Assembly (NCBI RefSeq): GCF_000189755.2
Contig: NZ_KI912183.1
Location: 1,490,257 to 1,554,256, forward strand
DNA length: 64,000 bases
Source of the DNA: Desulfotomaculum nigrificans DSM 574
GTDB taxonomy: Bacteria; Bacillota; Desulfotomaculia; Desulfotomaculales; Desulfotomaculaceae
Direction: 5' to 3'
Below the pieces are notes generated by a model, which did not search any database, was not told the origin of the DNA, and worked only from the letters and a program-made list of their open reading frames with translations. Below, piece after piece: positions 8,667 through 17,033 of this stretch. The number at the start of each line of letters is the position of its first letter. Positions within the stretch are counted from its first letter, which is position 1. A program made the position numbers and the translations under genes.

Positions 8667-8739
8667 AAGGAGGCTGACCCAAAAGGTCACTTAATGTGAT
8701 ACATAGATATCCTTGTGCACTGAAAAATCCCTCCTTTTT
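8667..8739 (+). terminator. Probable terminator after the hypothetical gene
   Basis: AAGGAGG (8667-8673) pairs with CCTCCTT (8730-8736), running into a T-rich tract. The long loop carries a second hairpin (TGACC / GGTCA). The large loop makes it weaker than a standard terminator. The rest of the 190-bp spacer to manA shows nothing else. Confidence 0.4.
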
Positions 8740-8851
8740 CTTTATTCGTTTATTATGTCTGTTTCATGCCGTCAGATTCGTCAGAGTCGGGTAAAAACAG
8801 TGCTTTTTCAGAGTGTTACAGATTATACTCCCATAAAAATGCGCCTGTCAC

Positions 8852-9952
8852 TCAGGCGCTGTAATTTTTCCGGAACGTTTTTGGGCAGGCGGCTAAACCT
8901 CCGATGTGATGACAGATATCATAAACGGAATACCCAGCCTTCCTTAAAGGCAGAATAACATTTCTTTCCAGATCGGGCAGATAAGATTTAACTGCTTTAA
9001 AATCCCCGTACAGTGTGTATGCCCCCAGGAAGGCCGGAACCAAGAAAGATTCTACCGCCCGAAAGGCCATCCTCTGGTTGCCGTTAAAGACTATTTCTCC
9101 TTCCCCTTCAATAACGGTATAAACAAAAAACCTTTCACCACCTGTATTTTCCTGCATACTACCCCGGACATCATACAGTTCTGCAGCAAAGCTCGAACAG
9201 GCTGCCAAATACCGGACCGTACACTTGTCTCCCTGTGCAATATGGAGTCCTTTAATTTTACCGGTTGGGCTTGCCTCTTCAAAATGCATGACTTCCAGGG
9301 CTCTCTCAATTTGCAGTGGTCTTTTGGTACCGTCTTCGCATACACGGTCATAATCATAAACACGGTATGTGATATTTGAGTTTTGCTGAATCTCCAGCAC
9401 CATGAGGCCTTCCCCCAGCGCATGCACGGTACCTGCAGGGATGTAGACAACATCCCCGGCAGACATCTGAACAGAACGAAGACATTTTGCCAACTCTCCG
9501 TCAGTAATGGCTTTTTCAAAGGCATCTCGGGTTACCCCCGGAGCCAGACCATAAATAATACCGGCGCCCGGTTTTGCCCTTAACACATACCACATTTCAT
9601 TCTTGCCGTATACTTCCCCTTCATGGGACCTGGCATAGTCATCATCCGGGTGCACCTGCACCGAAAGCCGGTCATTGGCATCAATGAGTTTAACCAGCAG
9701 GGGAAATTTAATAGCATACTTTTCTTCCAGGGCCGTTCCCAGCGCCCGTCTCTTGAACTTCTTAAGAAAATCAAGCAATGAAAGTCCTTTATAATCACCG
9801 TTGGCAATGGTGCTGAGTCCGCAAGGGTGGCAGGAAACCTCCCAACTTTCGGCAATTTTGCCATCGGGTAATTTTCTCCCCAAAAGTTCTAAATTTCTGC
9901 CTCCCCAGATATAATTTTTATAAACAGGTTCAAACTTCAAAGGATACAACAT
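8852..9952 (-). CDS. manA: Mannose-6-phosphate isomerase, class I
   Basis: A 366-aa cupin-type zinc enzyme interconverting fructose-6-phosphate and mannose-6-phosphate, the entry step to mannose nucleotides. Zinc ligands are visible: SVQVHPDD (Gln99, His101), KNEMWYV (Glu119) and AGTVHALGEG (His177), followed by QNSNITYRVYDYDR. It is about 40 residues longer than the Bacillus enzymes; the extra C-terminal tail contains an HH pair and three cysteines and is unexplained. Last gene of the minus-strand mannose operon, 126 nt after L25, with a terminator/antiterminator pair in between. The role fits GH130, phosphomannomutase and nucleotidyltransferase in the same operon. Confidence 0.93.
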   Translation of the reverse strand: MLYPLKFEPVYKNYIWGGRNLELLGRKLPDGKIAESWEVSCHPCGLSTIANGDYKGLSLLDFLKKFKRRALGTALEEKYAIKFPLLVKLIDANDRLSVQVHPDDDYARSHEGEVYGKNEMWYVLRAKPGAGIIYGLAPGVTRDAFEKAITDGELAKCLRSVQMSAGDVVYIPAGTVHALGEGLMVLEIQQNSNITYRVYDYDRVCEDGTKRPLQIERALEVMHFEEASPTGKIKGLHIAQGDKCTVRYLAACSSFAAELYDVRGSMQENTGGERFFVYTVIEGEGEIVFNGNQRMAFRAVESFLVPAFLGAYTLYGDFKAVKSYLPDLERNVILPLRKAGYSVYDICHHIGGLAACPKTFRKNYSA

Positions 9953-9980
9953 AGATACGCCTCCTTAAAAGTCCCTGTTT

Positions 9981-10086
9981 AAAACAAAAAAGAAACTAAA
10001 TCAAAGGCGTGTTTCCTTGCCAATGATTTAGTTTCTTATATTGTCTATTTCCAAAATATCACAAGCCAATTGACTAAATCATTGGC
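9981..10086 (-). promoter_or_regulatory. Terminator with competing antiterminator between L25 and manA
   Basis: Read on the minus strand, segment A (plus 10074-10086) pairs with segment B (10019-10031) over 13 bp. B extended (10024-10037) also pairs with segment C (9990-10003) over 14 perfect bp, and the B:C hairpin is followed by TTTTTTGTTTT, a standard terminator. A and C share GATTTAG, so the hairpins exclude each other. Segment A contains the L25 stop codon, so a terminating ribosome would cover A and favour the terminator. Confidence 0.6.
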
Positions 10087-10645
10087 TCGCAATATCCAGT
10101 TCTTTTCCAATGCTAACTACAGCCAGGATATCATCTTCTTCATTGAGAATCTTTATTTCATCATTAACCTTGAGGAGATCCCTCACTGTAATTTTATCCC
10201 CGAGTTCTTTGTTTTCTACATCCACAGTAATAAACTCAGGCAGCAAATTGACCTTGCCGGCCACCTCCACCTCCGGCAAGAACACCTGCAGCAGCAATTT
10301 CTTTTCTTCCAATCGGTTTTTGCCTTTAAACAAAACCGGTATTTTTACTCTGACAGTATCGTTGTCTGTCACTGTTTGCAAATCGATATGCAGAACCTTA
10401 CCGGTGATAGAATCCCGCTGGACCTCCTTAACGATACACTGCTTAATGTGCTCTCCAATTTTTACTTGTACTTTGGCGCCTTCCCGGTGGTTCTTCAAGA
10501 CCCGCAGTAATTTGTTCATTTCAAACTTTATACAAAGTCCCTCTGCCATTCCTTCTCCATAAATTACTCCCGGCGCAAAGCCTTTTCTCCGGGCCTTATT
10601 GGCTTTTTCCGTTCTTTCTATGGCTCTCAGAAGTAATTCACTCAT
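10079..10645 (-). CDS. rplY: 50S ribosomal protein L25 / general stress protein Ctc
   Basis: A 188-aa two-domain (CTC-type) L25: the 5S-rRNA-binding beta domain (residues ~1-90, with APGVIYGEG) and a TL5-type C-terminal domain (residues ~95-188). The longest frame was trimmed by 34 codons to the ATG preceded by AAAGGAG with 8-nt spacing. In Firmicutes Ctc binds 5S rRNA and is often stress-induced, which is notable because this operon begins at a CIRCE operator. It lies between phosphomannomutase and manA, an uncommon place for a ribosomal gene. Confidence 0.88.
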   Translation of the reverse strand: MSELLLRAIERTEKANKARRKGFAPGVIYGEGMAEGLCIKFEMNKLLRVLKNHREGAKVQVKIGEHIKQCIVKEVQRDSITGKVLHIDLQTVTDNDTVRVKIPVLFKGKNRLEEKKLLLQVFLPEVEVAGKVNLLPEFITVDVENKELGDKITVRDLLKVNDEIKILNEEDDILAVVSIGKELDIASQ

Positions 10646-10739
10646 ATCATCTACTCCTTTGTTTCTTTTTGTCCGTGCATCTAAACAACAAGAGTAAATG
10701 ATAACCGGTTTACGGTTAGGAATAAACGGTACAAAGGCA

Positions 10740-12101
10740 TCAGGCAACTTTTAACGGAGATATGGATCGGGCAATTTCCTGTTTGATGGTTTCCAATTGG
10801 TCCTGGCTGCCTGCTTCACAACGGATGATAAGTTCCGGGCCGGTATTGGAAGCCCGGACAAGCCCCCACCCGTTGGCAAATTGCACCCTGACGCCGTCCA
10901 CATCAATAAAGGGATAGCCCTTATCTTTGAAATATTTTTTGGCATGGCTGACATACTGATATTTCTTGTCTTCCTCGCAGGCAACCCGAATCTCGGGCGT
11001 ACAGTAGGTTTTTGGTACATCCGACAGCAGTTCACTCAAAGGTTTATCGCTGTGGGAAAGGATTCTCAGTAGTCTTGCAGCGGCGTAAAGGGCATCGTCA
11101 TAGCCGTAATATTCGTCTGCAAAAAACATATGCCCGGACATTTCACCTGTAAAAACCGCATTTATCTCCTTCATCTTGGCTTTAATCAATGAATGGCCTG
11201 TCTTATAAAAGAAGGGCTTGCCTCCCAGCCGTCGGATTTCATTAACAAGCAGGTCAGAACATTTAACCTCCACTATGGCATCGGCCCCGGGATATTTGGG
11301 CAGAATTTCCCTCCAGAAAAGGATCATCAACATATCTCCCCACAGGATGTTACCCTGCTCGTCAACCACGCCCAGCCGGTCGCCGTCCCCGTCGAAACCA
11401 ATACCCAGATCAGCCTTGTTTTCTTTAACTGCCGTAATCATATCCTTTAGATTTTCCGTTTTCACCGGGTCAGGGAAATGGTTGGGAAATGTCGGGTCCG
11501 ATTCGCAGTACAACGGAATCACATCACATCCCAGCTCCCGCATTACTGCGGGGGCAAAAAGGCCGGCGGTGCCATTGCCACAGTCCACCACCACCTTTAA
11601 CTTTCTGTCTCCCAGGACAATTTTCTCTTTCATCATGCTGATGTAGTCATCAACCGGCCACCGGCAGGTCAACCGACCGCTACCCTTCTCAAAAACTCCC
11701 CGGTTGGCCATTGCTTTTAATTGCTGCAATTCCTCCCCGTAGAGCGTTCTGCCGCCATACTGGACTTTAAACCCGTTATACTTCGCAGGGTTGTGACTGG
11801 CGGTGATCATGATGCCGGCATTGATTCCATACAGGTGGGTAGCATAGTAAAAGATGGGAGATATGACCACGCCAATGTCTATGACATCAACGCCGGTCTC
11901 CAGCAACCCCTTCACCAAATGTTCGTGGAGAACCGGAGAAGATTCTCTGTTGTCCCGGCCCACAATGGCCTTGGATTCACCTTTTTGTCTGAGAAAGGTA
12001 CCGAAGGCCCGACCAATCAAGGCCGCGTCTTGTACGGTTAAATCTTCGCCAAAAATTCCCCGGATGTCGTATTGTCGAAAAATGCGCTCGTTAACAGCCA
12101 T
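10740..12101 (-). CDS. Phosphomannomutase / phosphoglucomutase
   Basis: A 453-aa alpha-D-phosphohexomutase moving phosphate between C6 and C1 of mannose (or glucose). The four family signatures are present: TASHNP (phosphoserine Ser102), the metal loop FDGDGDR (Asp237/239/241), the sugar loop GEMSGH (~325) and the phosphate loop ending RASNTGPELIIR (~425). Length is normal. It supplies mannose-1-phosphate to the nucleotidyltransferase upstream in the operon. Mannose versus glucose preference is inferred from neighbours (ManA, GH130). Confidence 0.9.
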   Translation of the reverse strand: MAVNERIFRQYDIRGIFGEDLTVQDAALIGRAFGTFLRQKGESKAIVGRDNRESSPVLHEHLVKGLLETGVDVIDIGVVISPIFYYATHLYGINAGIMITASHNPAKYNGFKVQYGGRTLYGEELQQLKAMANRGVFEKGSGRLTCRWPVDDYISMMKEKIVLGDRKLKVVVDCGNGTAGLFAPAVMRELGCDVIPLYCESDPTFPNHFPDPVKTENLKDMITAVKENKADLGIGFDGDGDRLGVVDEQGNILWGDMLMILFWREILPKYPGADAIVEVKCSDLLVNEIRRLGGKPFFYKTGHSLIKAKMKEINAVFTGEMSGHMFFADEYYGYDDALYAAARLLRILSHSDKPLSELLSDVPKTYCTPEIRVACEEDKKYQYVSHAKKYFKDKGYPFIDVDGVRVQFANGWGLVRASNTGPELIIRCEAGSQDQLETIKQEIARSISPLKVA

Positions 12102-12126
12102 TCCGCTTCATTCCCCCTTGTCCGGA

Positions 12127-13140
12127 TTATTGATATACATCCAGAGCCAGGCAAGCAATAAAATATGAAATGATGCTTTCCGCTCCCTGATTTAGATTGA
12201 GGCCCTTTTCCGTAATGCCGTCGTAACAGCCATCGGTTTCCGGATCGATCAGGCACAGGCCCTTTGAATTGTCGCCATGGTACCATGCCAAACACTTGCG
12301 GGCCCTGTCCAAATACCGCTTGTGGCTGGTAATACGGTAGGCCTCCAAATAGGCCAGCAGCATTTCACTGGCCTCTAAGGGCTGCTCGTCATACTCCGCT
12401 CTTGGCTGACCTTTTAAGAACCAGCCGTGGCAACCCACCGGTTTAAAATACCCTTCGCCAAAAGTGATCCTTTCCAGAAAGGCCAGGCTTTCACTGGCGA
12501 TGTCCAGCAGTCTTTGTTCTCCTAAAACCCTGTATGCTGCCAGCAGGGACCACGGGAGTACCGCATTGCTGTATGTCAACCCGTCCTCAAACCAGTTCCA
12601 GTGGTCATCTCGATGCTCTTCATACTGTTTTGCCAGGGATTCAGCCAAATTCCGCACATGTTCCTCTGTTTCTTGCATATCCAAACAGGTGAGCCCAATG
12701 AGGGAATAGGCTTTGGCACGGGGCCAGCGGAGGCTTGCAACATGAGGAAGGGCTTTCTGCAGCAGGTACCTGCAGGTATCCTTGACATTACGTGGGGTTT
12801 TGGCGCTGGCCAAAGTATACCCTAGGGCCCACAGGCACCTGCCAAAACAATCTTCGGAACCTGACTCTTCCATAAAGTCCCGGTTATAACCCATGAAATT
12901 TTTAAACCGCCCCTCCCTGTTTTGGGCATTCAGTACAAAGGACAGGTATCGGTACACCAGAGCCAGGTATTTTTCCTGGCCAAACCTTTCATACAGCATC
13001 ACCGCCATAATCAAGGCCCTGGCGTTGTCATCGGTGGTGTAGCCCTTGGTGGGGTCAGGAACACCGTATTTAGCATGCTGGAACATCCCTGTATCATCGG
13101 TAAGCCGGAAGATGTGAGAGTCTTTCAAGGGCTGGCACAT
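12127..13140 (-). CDS. Glycosidase-like (alpha/alpha)-barrel protein of mannan clusters
   Basis: A 337-aa soluble protein with repeated helical hairpins rich in Trp, Tyr and acidic residues (KGYTTDDNARALIMAVMLYE; GSEDCFGRCLWALGYTLASA), typical of six-hairpin toroid glycosidases or epimerases. I do not recognise a named family. Its start overlaps the stop of the upstream glycosyltransferase (TAATG), so the two are translated together and probably act on the same glycan. Hydrolase, phosphorylase or non-catalytic partner cannot be told apart from sequence alone. Confidence 0.6.
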   Translation of the reverse strand: MCQPLKDSHIFRLTDDTGMFQHAKYGVPDPTKGYTTDDNARALIMAVMLYERFGQEKYLALVYRYLSFVLNAQNREGRFKNFMGYNRDFMEESGSEDCFGRCLWALGYTLASAKTPRNVKDTCRYLLQKALPHVASLRWPRAKAYSLIGLTCLDMQETEEHVRNLAESLAKQYEEHRDDHWNWFEDGLTYSNAVLPWSLLAAYRVLGEQRLLDIASESLAFLERITFGEGYFKPVGCHGWFLKGQPRAEYDEQPLEASEMLLAYLEAYRITSHKRYLDRARKCLAWYHGDNSKGLCLIDPETDGCYDGITEKGLNLNQGAESIISYFIACLALDVYQ

Positions 13141-14315
13141 TACACCGCAACCCCGGCTTTCTGGCTCTTTTCTATTATGTTAAGAAACAGTCTTGTATAC
13201 TGGTTGGCAATATTCCCCCACATCATGGTCTTACCGATGCTTAAGGTTTTCTGCTCCATTTCTTTCTTTTTATCCGGGTTCTCCAGTACAAACTTGATGC
13301 ATTTGGCCAGGGAATCGGCATCCGCAAACTCTGCCAGCAGCCCCCTGCCGTCGGCCAGCATTTCCCGGGCATAACTGTATGGAGTGGCTATAATCACCCT
13401 GCCGTACCCCACCGCATAGGCCAGGGTACCGCTGACCGCCTGGTCTTTGCCCAGGTAAGGGGTCATGTAGATGTCGGACAATTGGAGGTATTGAATGATT
13501 TCCTCCTTTGTCAGGTACTTATTCACGAACTGAACATGATCTCTGACACCGAGGCGCTCCACTAGGTCCAGCAGTCTTTCCCGGTAGGCTTCCCCGTATT
13601 CCCTTTTTACACAGGGGTGTGTCTGCCCAAGGATCAGGTAAAGGACATCCTTGTGTTCTCGGGCCACCCGGGCCACGGCTTCTATACCGTATTCCAGGCC
13701 CTTTCCCGGGCTGATCAGTCCAAAGGTACTGATCACCTGCCTGCCCTGCATACCGTACTTTTCTTTCAGTTTTTCTCTGGACTCCATTACCCTAAATGGT
13801 ACTCCGTGATGGATTACCTCAATTTTGTCTGGCTGTATTTCATAGACCTTCTTTAACAAGTCCACCGTGTTCCTGGCCATGGTTACAATCTTCTGACTCC
13901 TGGCGCCCAGAGTTTTAAGAATCTCACGTTGTTTCGGCAAGGGGTTCGGCAGTACGGTATGTACCGTGGTAATCAGCGGCACCTGCAGAGCATCAATGAG
14001 ATCCAGCAGGTACTCTCCGCATTCGCCGCCAAAGATACCGTACTCATGCTGGATAACCAGGAGTTCCAGCCCTGAACGGTTGATCTCCCGGGCGATGTCC
14101 CGGTAATTGTTGCGCTCATGCTGCTGAAGCTCCATCACGACTGGCTCATCATAGTTATACCGGGTATCACTAACGGCGATAACCTGCGGCCTGTGGAGAA
14201 GTCCTGCCCGGTCGATTTCACTCACAAGATCTTGAGTGAAGGTGGCCAGCCCGCACTCCCTGGGTGGATAGGTGCTGAGAAAGGCCACTTTCCCTATCCT
14301 ATTCCTTACAACCAT
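13140..14315 (-). CDS. Glycosyltransferase family 4 (GT-B fold)
   Basis: A 391-aa cytosolic enzyme. The N-terminal Rossmann half starts with KVAFLSTYPPRECGLATFT and contains IQHEYGIFGG; the C-terminal nucleotide-binding half contains ISTFGLISPGKGLEYGIEA and the donor-site block KDQAVSGTLAYAVGYGRVII. It is a retaining transferase of the mannosyltransferase-rich GT4 family. With a nucleotidyltransferase making the donor and a GH130 enzyme in the operon, transfer of mannose from GDP-mannose is the likeliest reaction. The acceptor is unknown. Good GGAGTG site before the ATG. Confidence 0.8.
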   Translation of the reverse strand: MVVRNRIGKVAFLSTYPPRECGLATFTQDLVSEIDRAGLLHRPQVIAVSDTRYNYDEPVVMELQQHERNNYRDIAREINRSGLELLVIQHEYGIFGGECGEYLLDLIDALQVPLITTVHTVLPNPLPKQREILKTLGARSQKIVTMARNTVDLLKKVYEIQPDKIEVIHHGVPFRVMESREKLKEKYGMQGRQVISTFGLISPGKGLEYGIEAVARVAREHKDVLYLILGQTHPCVKREYGEAYRERLLDLVERLGVRDHVQFVNKYLTKEEIIQYLQLSDIYMTPYLGKDQAVSGTLAYAVGYGRVIIATPYSYAREMLADGRGLLAEFADADSLAKCIKFVLENPDKKKEMEQKTLSIGKTMMWGNIANQYTRLFLNIIEKSQKAGVAV

Positions 14316-14336
14316 AACATCACACTCCTTAAACCG

Positions 14337-15380
14337 TTACATGGCCATCGGGTGACTTACCTGTTGGGTATAAACCGTTTTACAAAACTCCATATTCCTG
14401 TGAATCCGGCAGTTGTCAGCCACAATGGTATCAATCAATCTGGCGCCGCTGTCTACTGTTACTTTGTCCCAAACAATACTGCCGGCAACCTTGCTCCCCC
14501 TGCCAATCACACAATGATTCCCGATTACCGTGTAAGGACCGATGGTGGCAAATGCGCCGATTTCAGCATGTTCTCCAATGTACACCGGTCCGATAATCCG
14601 AGCATGGGGGTGAATCTTAGAGTTTTTCCCTGTAAAAATTATGTTGCTGGTATAGTCTGCTTCCGGAATTTTGCACCTGCCGCTTAAAATATCCTTATGG
14701 GCCTGCAGATACTTGGCCGGCGTACCGATATCCATCCAGTAGGAACCGCCCTTATAGACAGCGATTTGATAGCCCTTTTGCAGCAGTGAGGGGAAGACTT
14801 CCCGCTCCACCGAAACCGCCCTGCCGGAAGGGATTTCTCGCAGAACATCCGGTTCAAAAACATAGATACCTGCATTGATATAATTCGATGTAATCTCACT
14901 GGGATGGGGTTTTTCCTTAAAAGAAACAATATAGTCGTCCCGATCAAACTCTATAACCCCGTACATGGAAGGATTATCCACTTGTGTTACGGCGATGGTG
15001 GCAACGGCTGATTTGCTTCTATGAAATCTGATTAACTCTTCAATATTGATATCGCAGAGAATATCGGAATTGAACACAATGAAGGGCCCGTCGAAAAATT
15101 TTTCGGTATTTTTAATGGCGCCACCGGTTCCCAGGGGAATATCCTCCCGAATATACTCAATTTTAAGTCCCAAACGGCCCCCGTCGCCGAAATATTCCTC
15201 AATCTGCTGTGGTTGATAGCAAGTGCTCAAAACGATTTGTTCAATGCCATATCCTTTTAACTTGGTCATGGTTCTTTCCAGCAGAGGTCTTACCATGACA
15301 GGCACCATGGGCTTGGGAATTTGGTTGGTCAGGGGGCGAAGCCTTGTCCCCATGCCCCCTGCCAGAAATAACGCTTTCAT
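14337..15380 (-). CDS. Sugar-1-phosphate nucleotidyltransferase (mannose-1-P guanylyltransferase type)
   Basis: A 347-aa enzyme with the nucleotidyltransferase signature GGMGTRLRPLT (residues 8-18), catalytic LGTGGAIK (~83), the FNSDILCD metal site (~98) and NAGIYVFEP (~167). The C-terminal third is a left-handed beta-helix of hexapeptide repeats (IGEHAEIGAFATIGPYTVIG). Architecture fits GDP-mannose or ADP/UDP-glucose pyrophosphorylases; operon company favours mannose-1-phosphate. AAGGGGG lies at normal distance from the ATG. The spacer to GH130 is 143 nt without a clear terminator. Confidence 0.85.
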   Translation of the reverse strand: MKALFLAGGMGTRLRPLTNQIPKPMVPVMVRPLLERTMTKLKGYGIEQIVLSTCYQPQQIEEYFGDGGRLGLKIEYIREDIPLGTGGAIKNTEKFFDGPFIVFNSDILCDINIEELIRFHRSKSAVATIAVTQVDNPSMYGVIEFDRDDYIVSFKEKPHPSEITSNYINAGIYVFEPDVLREIPSGRAVSVEREVFPSLLQKGYQIAVYKGGSYWMDIGTPAKYLQAHKDILSGRCKIPEADYTSNIIFTGKNSKIHPHARIIGPVYIGEHAEIGAFATIGPYTVIGNHCVIGRGSKVAGSIVWDKVTVDSGARLIDTIVADNCRIHRNMEFCKTVYTQQVSHPMAM

Positions 15381-15523
15381 AATGCATTCCCCCTTAACAA
15401 GTTAACTTTGTTGCCGTAAAAACCGGCAGAAAAGCCAATTGTCAAAGGTTAAGCCCTGTGATCCCACTTCATGACAAACATCACTGCGCTGGCAGAAATG
15501 CTTTACAAGGGATTTGTTTGATG

Positions 15524-16525
15524 TTAAAACTCTTCCTCTTTAGGCTCCGGGCATCTTTTAATATACTCCAGGAGATCGCTCAGGGAAGCGGTAGCCAAGG
15601 CAATGCAGGTGTCCGCCCCGCCATAGTACATCTTGATCATCCCCGTCCGGTTGTCCAGTATCCAACCACAGGGAAACACCACATCATCTACGTCTCCTTC
15701 CCTTTCGTAATACTCGGAAGGTCCAAATACCCATTCATCACTTCTTCTTAACACCCGGAAAGGATTTTCTAAATCCAACAGGGCCAGCCCCAGGCGGTAA
15801 ATGGCGCCGGCGGCAGTTTTTCTGACGCCGTGATAAAGGATCAGCCATCCTTCCGGCGTCTCCAGCGGTTGTGCGGAAAGGCCCACCTTATTGGCATCCC
15901 ACCAGCCTCCCCGGCGGGCGTTAATTAAAATCTGGTGTTCGCCCCAGTATTTTAAGTCCTCGGATCGTGATATCCAGATATGGGCGCTGGGGGCGTGGCT
16001 GGCGGGGATCGGCCGGTGGATCATCACCCATTTGCCGTTAAACTTGCGGGGAAAAAGCGCTGCGTCTTTATCCTCCGGAGGCATGACCGCCCCCAGCTTT
16101 TCAAAGGTTTTAAAATCTTTGGTCAACGCCAGGGACACCAGAGGTCCTCCTCGGGAATAAGCGGTATAAGCCACAGCCCACTGGTTCAGTTCTTCCATCC
16201 AGGTAATCCTGGGATCTTCAATCCCCCATTCTTCCTCGGGAAAAAGATCCGGTTCAGGTATTAGTGTAGGGAAAGAGTCAATTTGCCAGTTGCTCACACC
16301 GTCTTCACTGATGGCTTTTGTGAGGTGAGAAAAACCGCGCCTGTCTTCCACCCTGGCCAGCAATAGCACCTTATTTTGATAAACCGTTGCCGCAGGGTTA
16401 AACACGGTATTGGCCGGGTAAGGCCAGTCTTTGGAAGTGAGGATAGGGTTGCGGGGATGTCTTTTAAAGAGTTCCCTGTATGTATTGTTTCCGCTTGTTA
16501 ACTTACTTTGAAAACCTTTACCCAT
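15524..16525 (-). CDS. GH130-family beta-mannoside phosphorylase-like enzyme
   Basis: A 333-aa five-bladed beta-propeller enzyme. The GH130 core motif appears as EEWGIEDPRITW (~100), with HRPIPASHAP, GLSAQPLETPEGWLILYHGV and WVFGPSEYYEREG further on. GH130 enzymes cleave beta-mannosides with phosphate, releasing mannose-1-phosphate, which would feed the same operon. The start was moved 14 codons inward to the ATG after AAGGAGG (11-nt spacing); the longer frame begins inside the leader. First gene of the operon, directly downstream of a CIRCE-controlled promoter. The linkage it attacks is not predictable here. Confidence 0.83.
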   Translation of the reverse strand: MGKGFQSKLTSGNNTYRELFKRHPRNPILTSKDWPYPANTVFNPAATVYQNKVLLLARVEDRRGFSHLTKAISEDGVSNWQIDSFPTLIPEPDLFPEEEWGIEDPRITWMEELNQWAVAYTAYSRGGPLVSLALTKDFKTFEKLGAVMPPEDKDAALFPRKFNGKWVMIHRPIPASHAPSAHIWISRSEDLKYWGEHQILINARRGGWWDANKVGLSAQPLETPEGWLILYHGVRKTAAGAIYRLGLALLDLENPFRVLRRSDEWVFGPSEYYEREGDVDDVVFPCGWILDNRTGMIKMYYGGADTCIALATASLSDLLEYIKRCPEPKEEEF

Positions 16526-16604
16526 AAATAAAAAAGCCTCCTTCAACCAATTAAAAATGCTGTGCATTTAAAATCAGTGGGAGCTTTTTTAATATGGTTT
16601 ATTG

Positions 16605-16668
16605 TTAGCACTCATTTTTAATGAGTGCTAGTAATTAAATACTATTTTATGATTTTGTTTCCTGTCAA
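16605..16668 (-). promoter_or_regulatory. Sigma-A promoter overlaid by a CIRCE (HrcA) operator
   Basis: On the minus strand a TTGACA -35 (plus 16663-16668), an 18-bp spacer and a TAGTAT -10 (16639-16644) are followed by the CIRCE inverted repeat: TTAGCACTC at 16605-16613 and GAGTGCTAG at 16623-16631 with a 9-bp gap, one base off the consensus arm. CIRCE just after the -10 is the classical HrcA position at groESL and dnaK, but here it precedes a mannose operon. Confidence 0.85.
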
Positions 16669-16960
16669 GGATTTTCTTGACTGATAAAGGCACAATCTGG
16701 TTAATGTAACTCAATTATTTCAAAAAATCCAGCGTTGGCTTTTTATTGCGTAAAAAATGTCTTTTGCTGTAAGCAGAAATATGAGTTGCAGAAAGGGATC
16801 TTCAAAGGCAGGAACAGCTATTCAAGAACTGACCAGGAAGCGCCTTCATGAGAATGAAAGAAGACAACTTTTAATTGGAAAAACTACTTTTGGGGCACCC
16901 TCTTTTTTGCCCCCAATTGCCTGCCCTCATTTAAATCCACTAATTACCAAAGGAGTCCCC

Positions 16961-17009
16961 TTGTTTTAAGCACATATGTTTGGTATAATTTCTTAAAACA
17001 TGTGTTTGG
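16961..17009 (+). promoter_or_regulatory. Promoter of the Y-family polymerase with two LexA-like boxes
   Basis: TTGTTT (16961-16966) and TATAAT (16984-16989) are 17 bp apart. Two related boxes, GCACATATGTTTGG (16970-16983) and AAACATGTGTTTGG (16996-17009), flank the -10; both resemble the Gram-positive SOS box built on GAAC-N4-GTTC but are imperfect. The remaining spacer from 16669 to 16960 holds no convincing gene. Confidence 0.5.
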
Positions 17010-17033
17010 TATTAAATCAGAGGGTAGGGGAAT

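Noticed and set aside
16757-16969. A 70-codon plus-strand frame upstream of the Y-family polymerase.
   Set aside because: No ribosome site, low-complexity translation, and it ends in the polymerase promoter.
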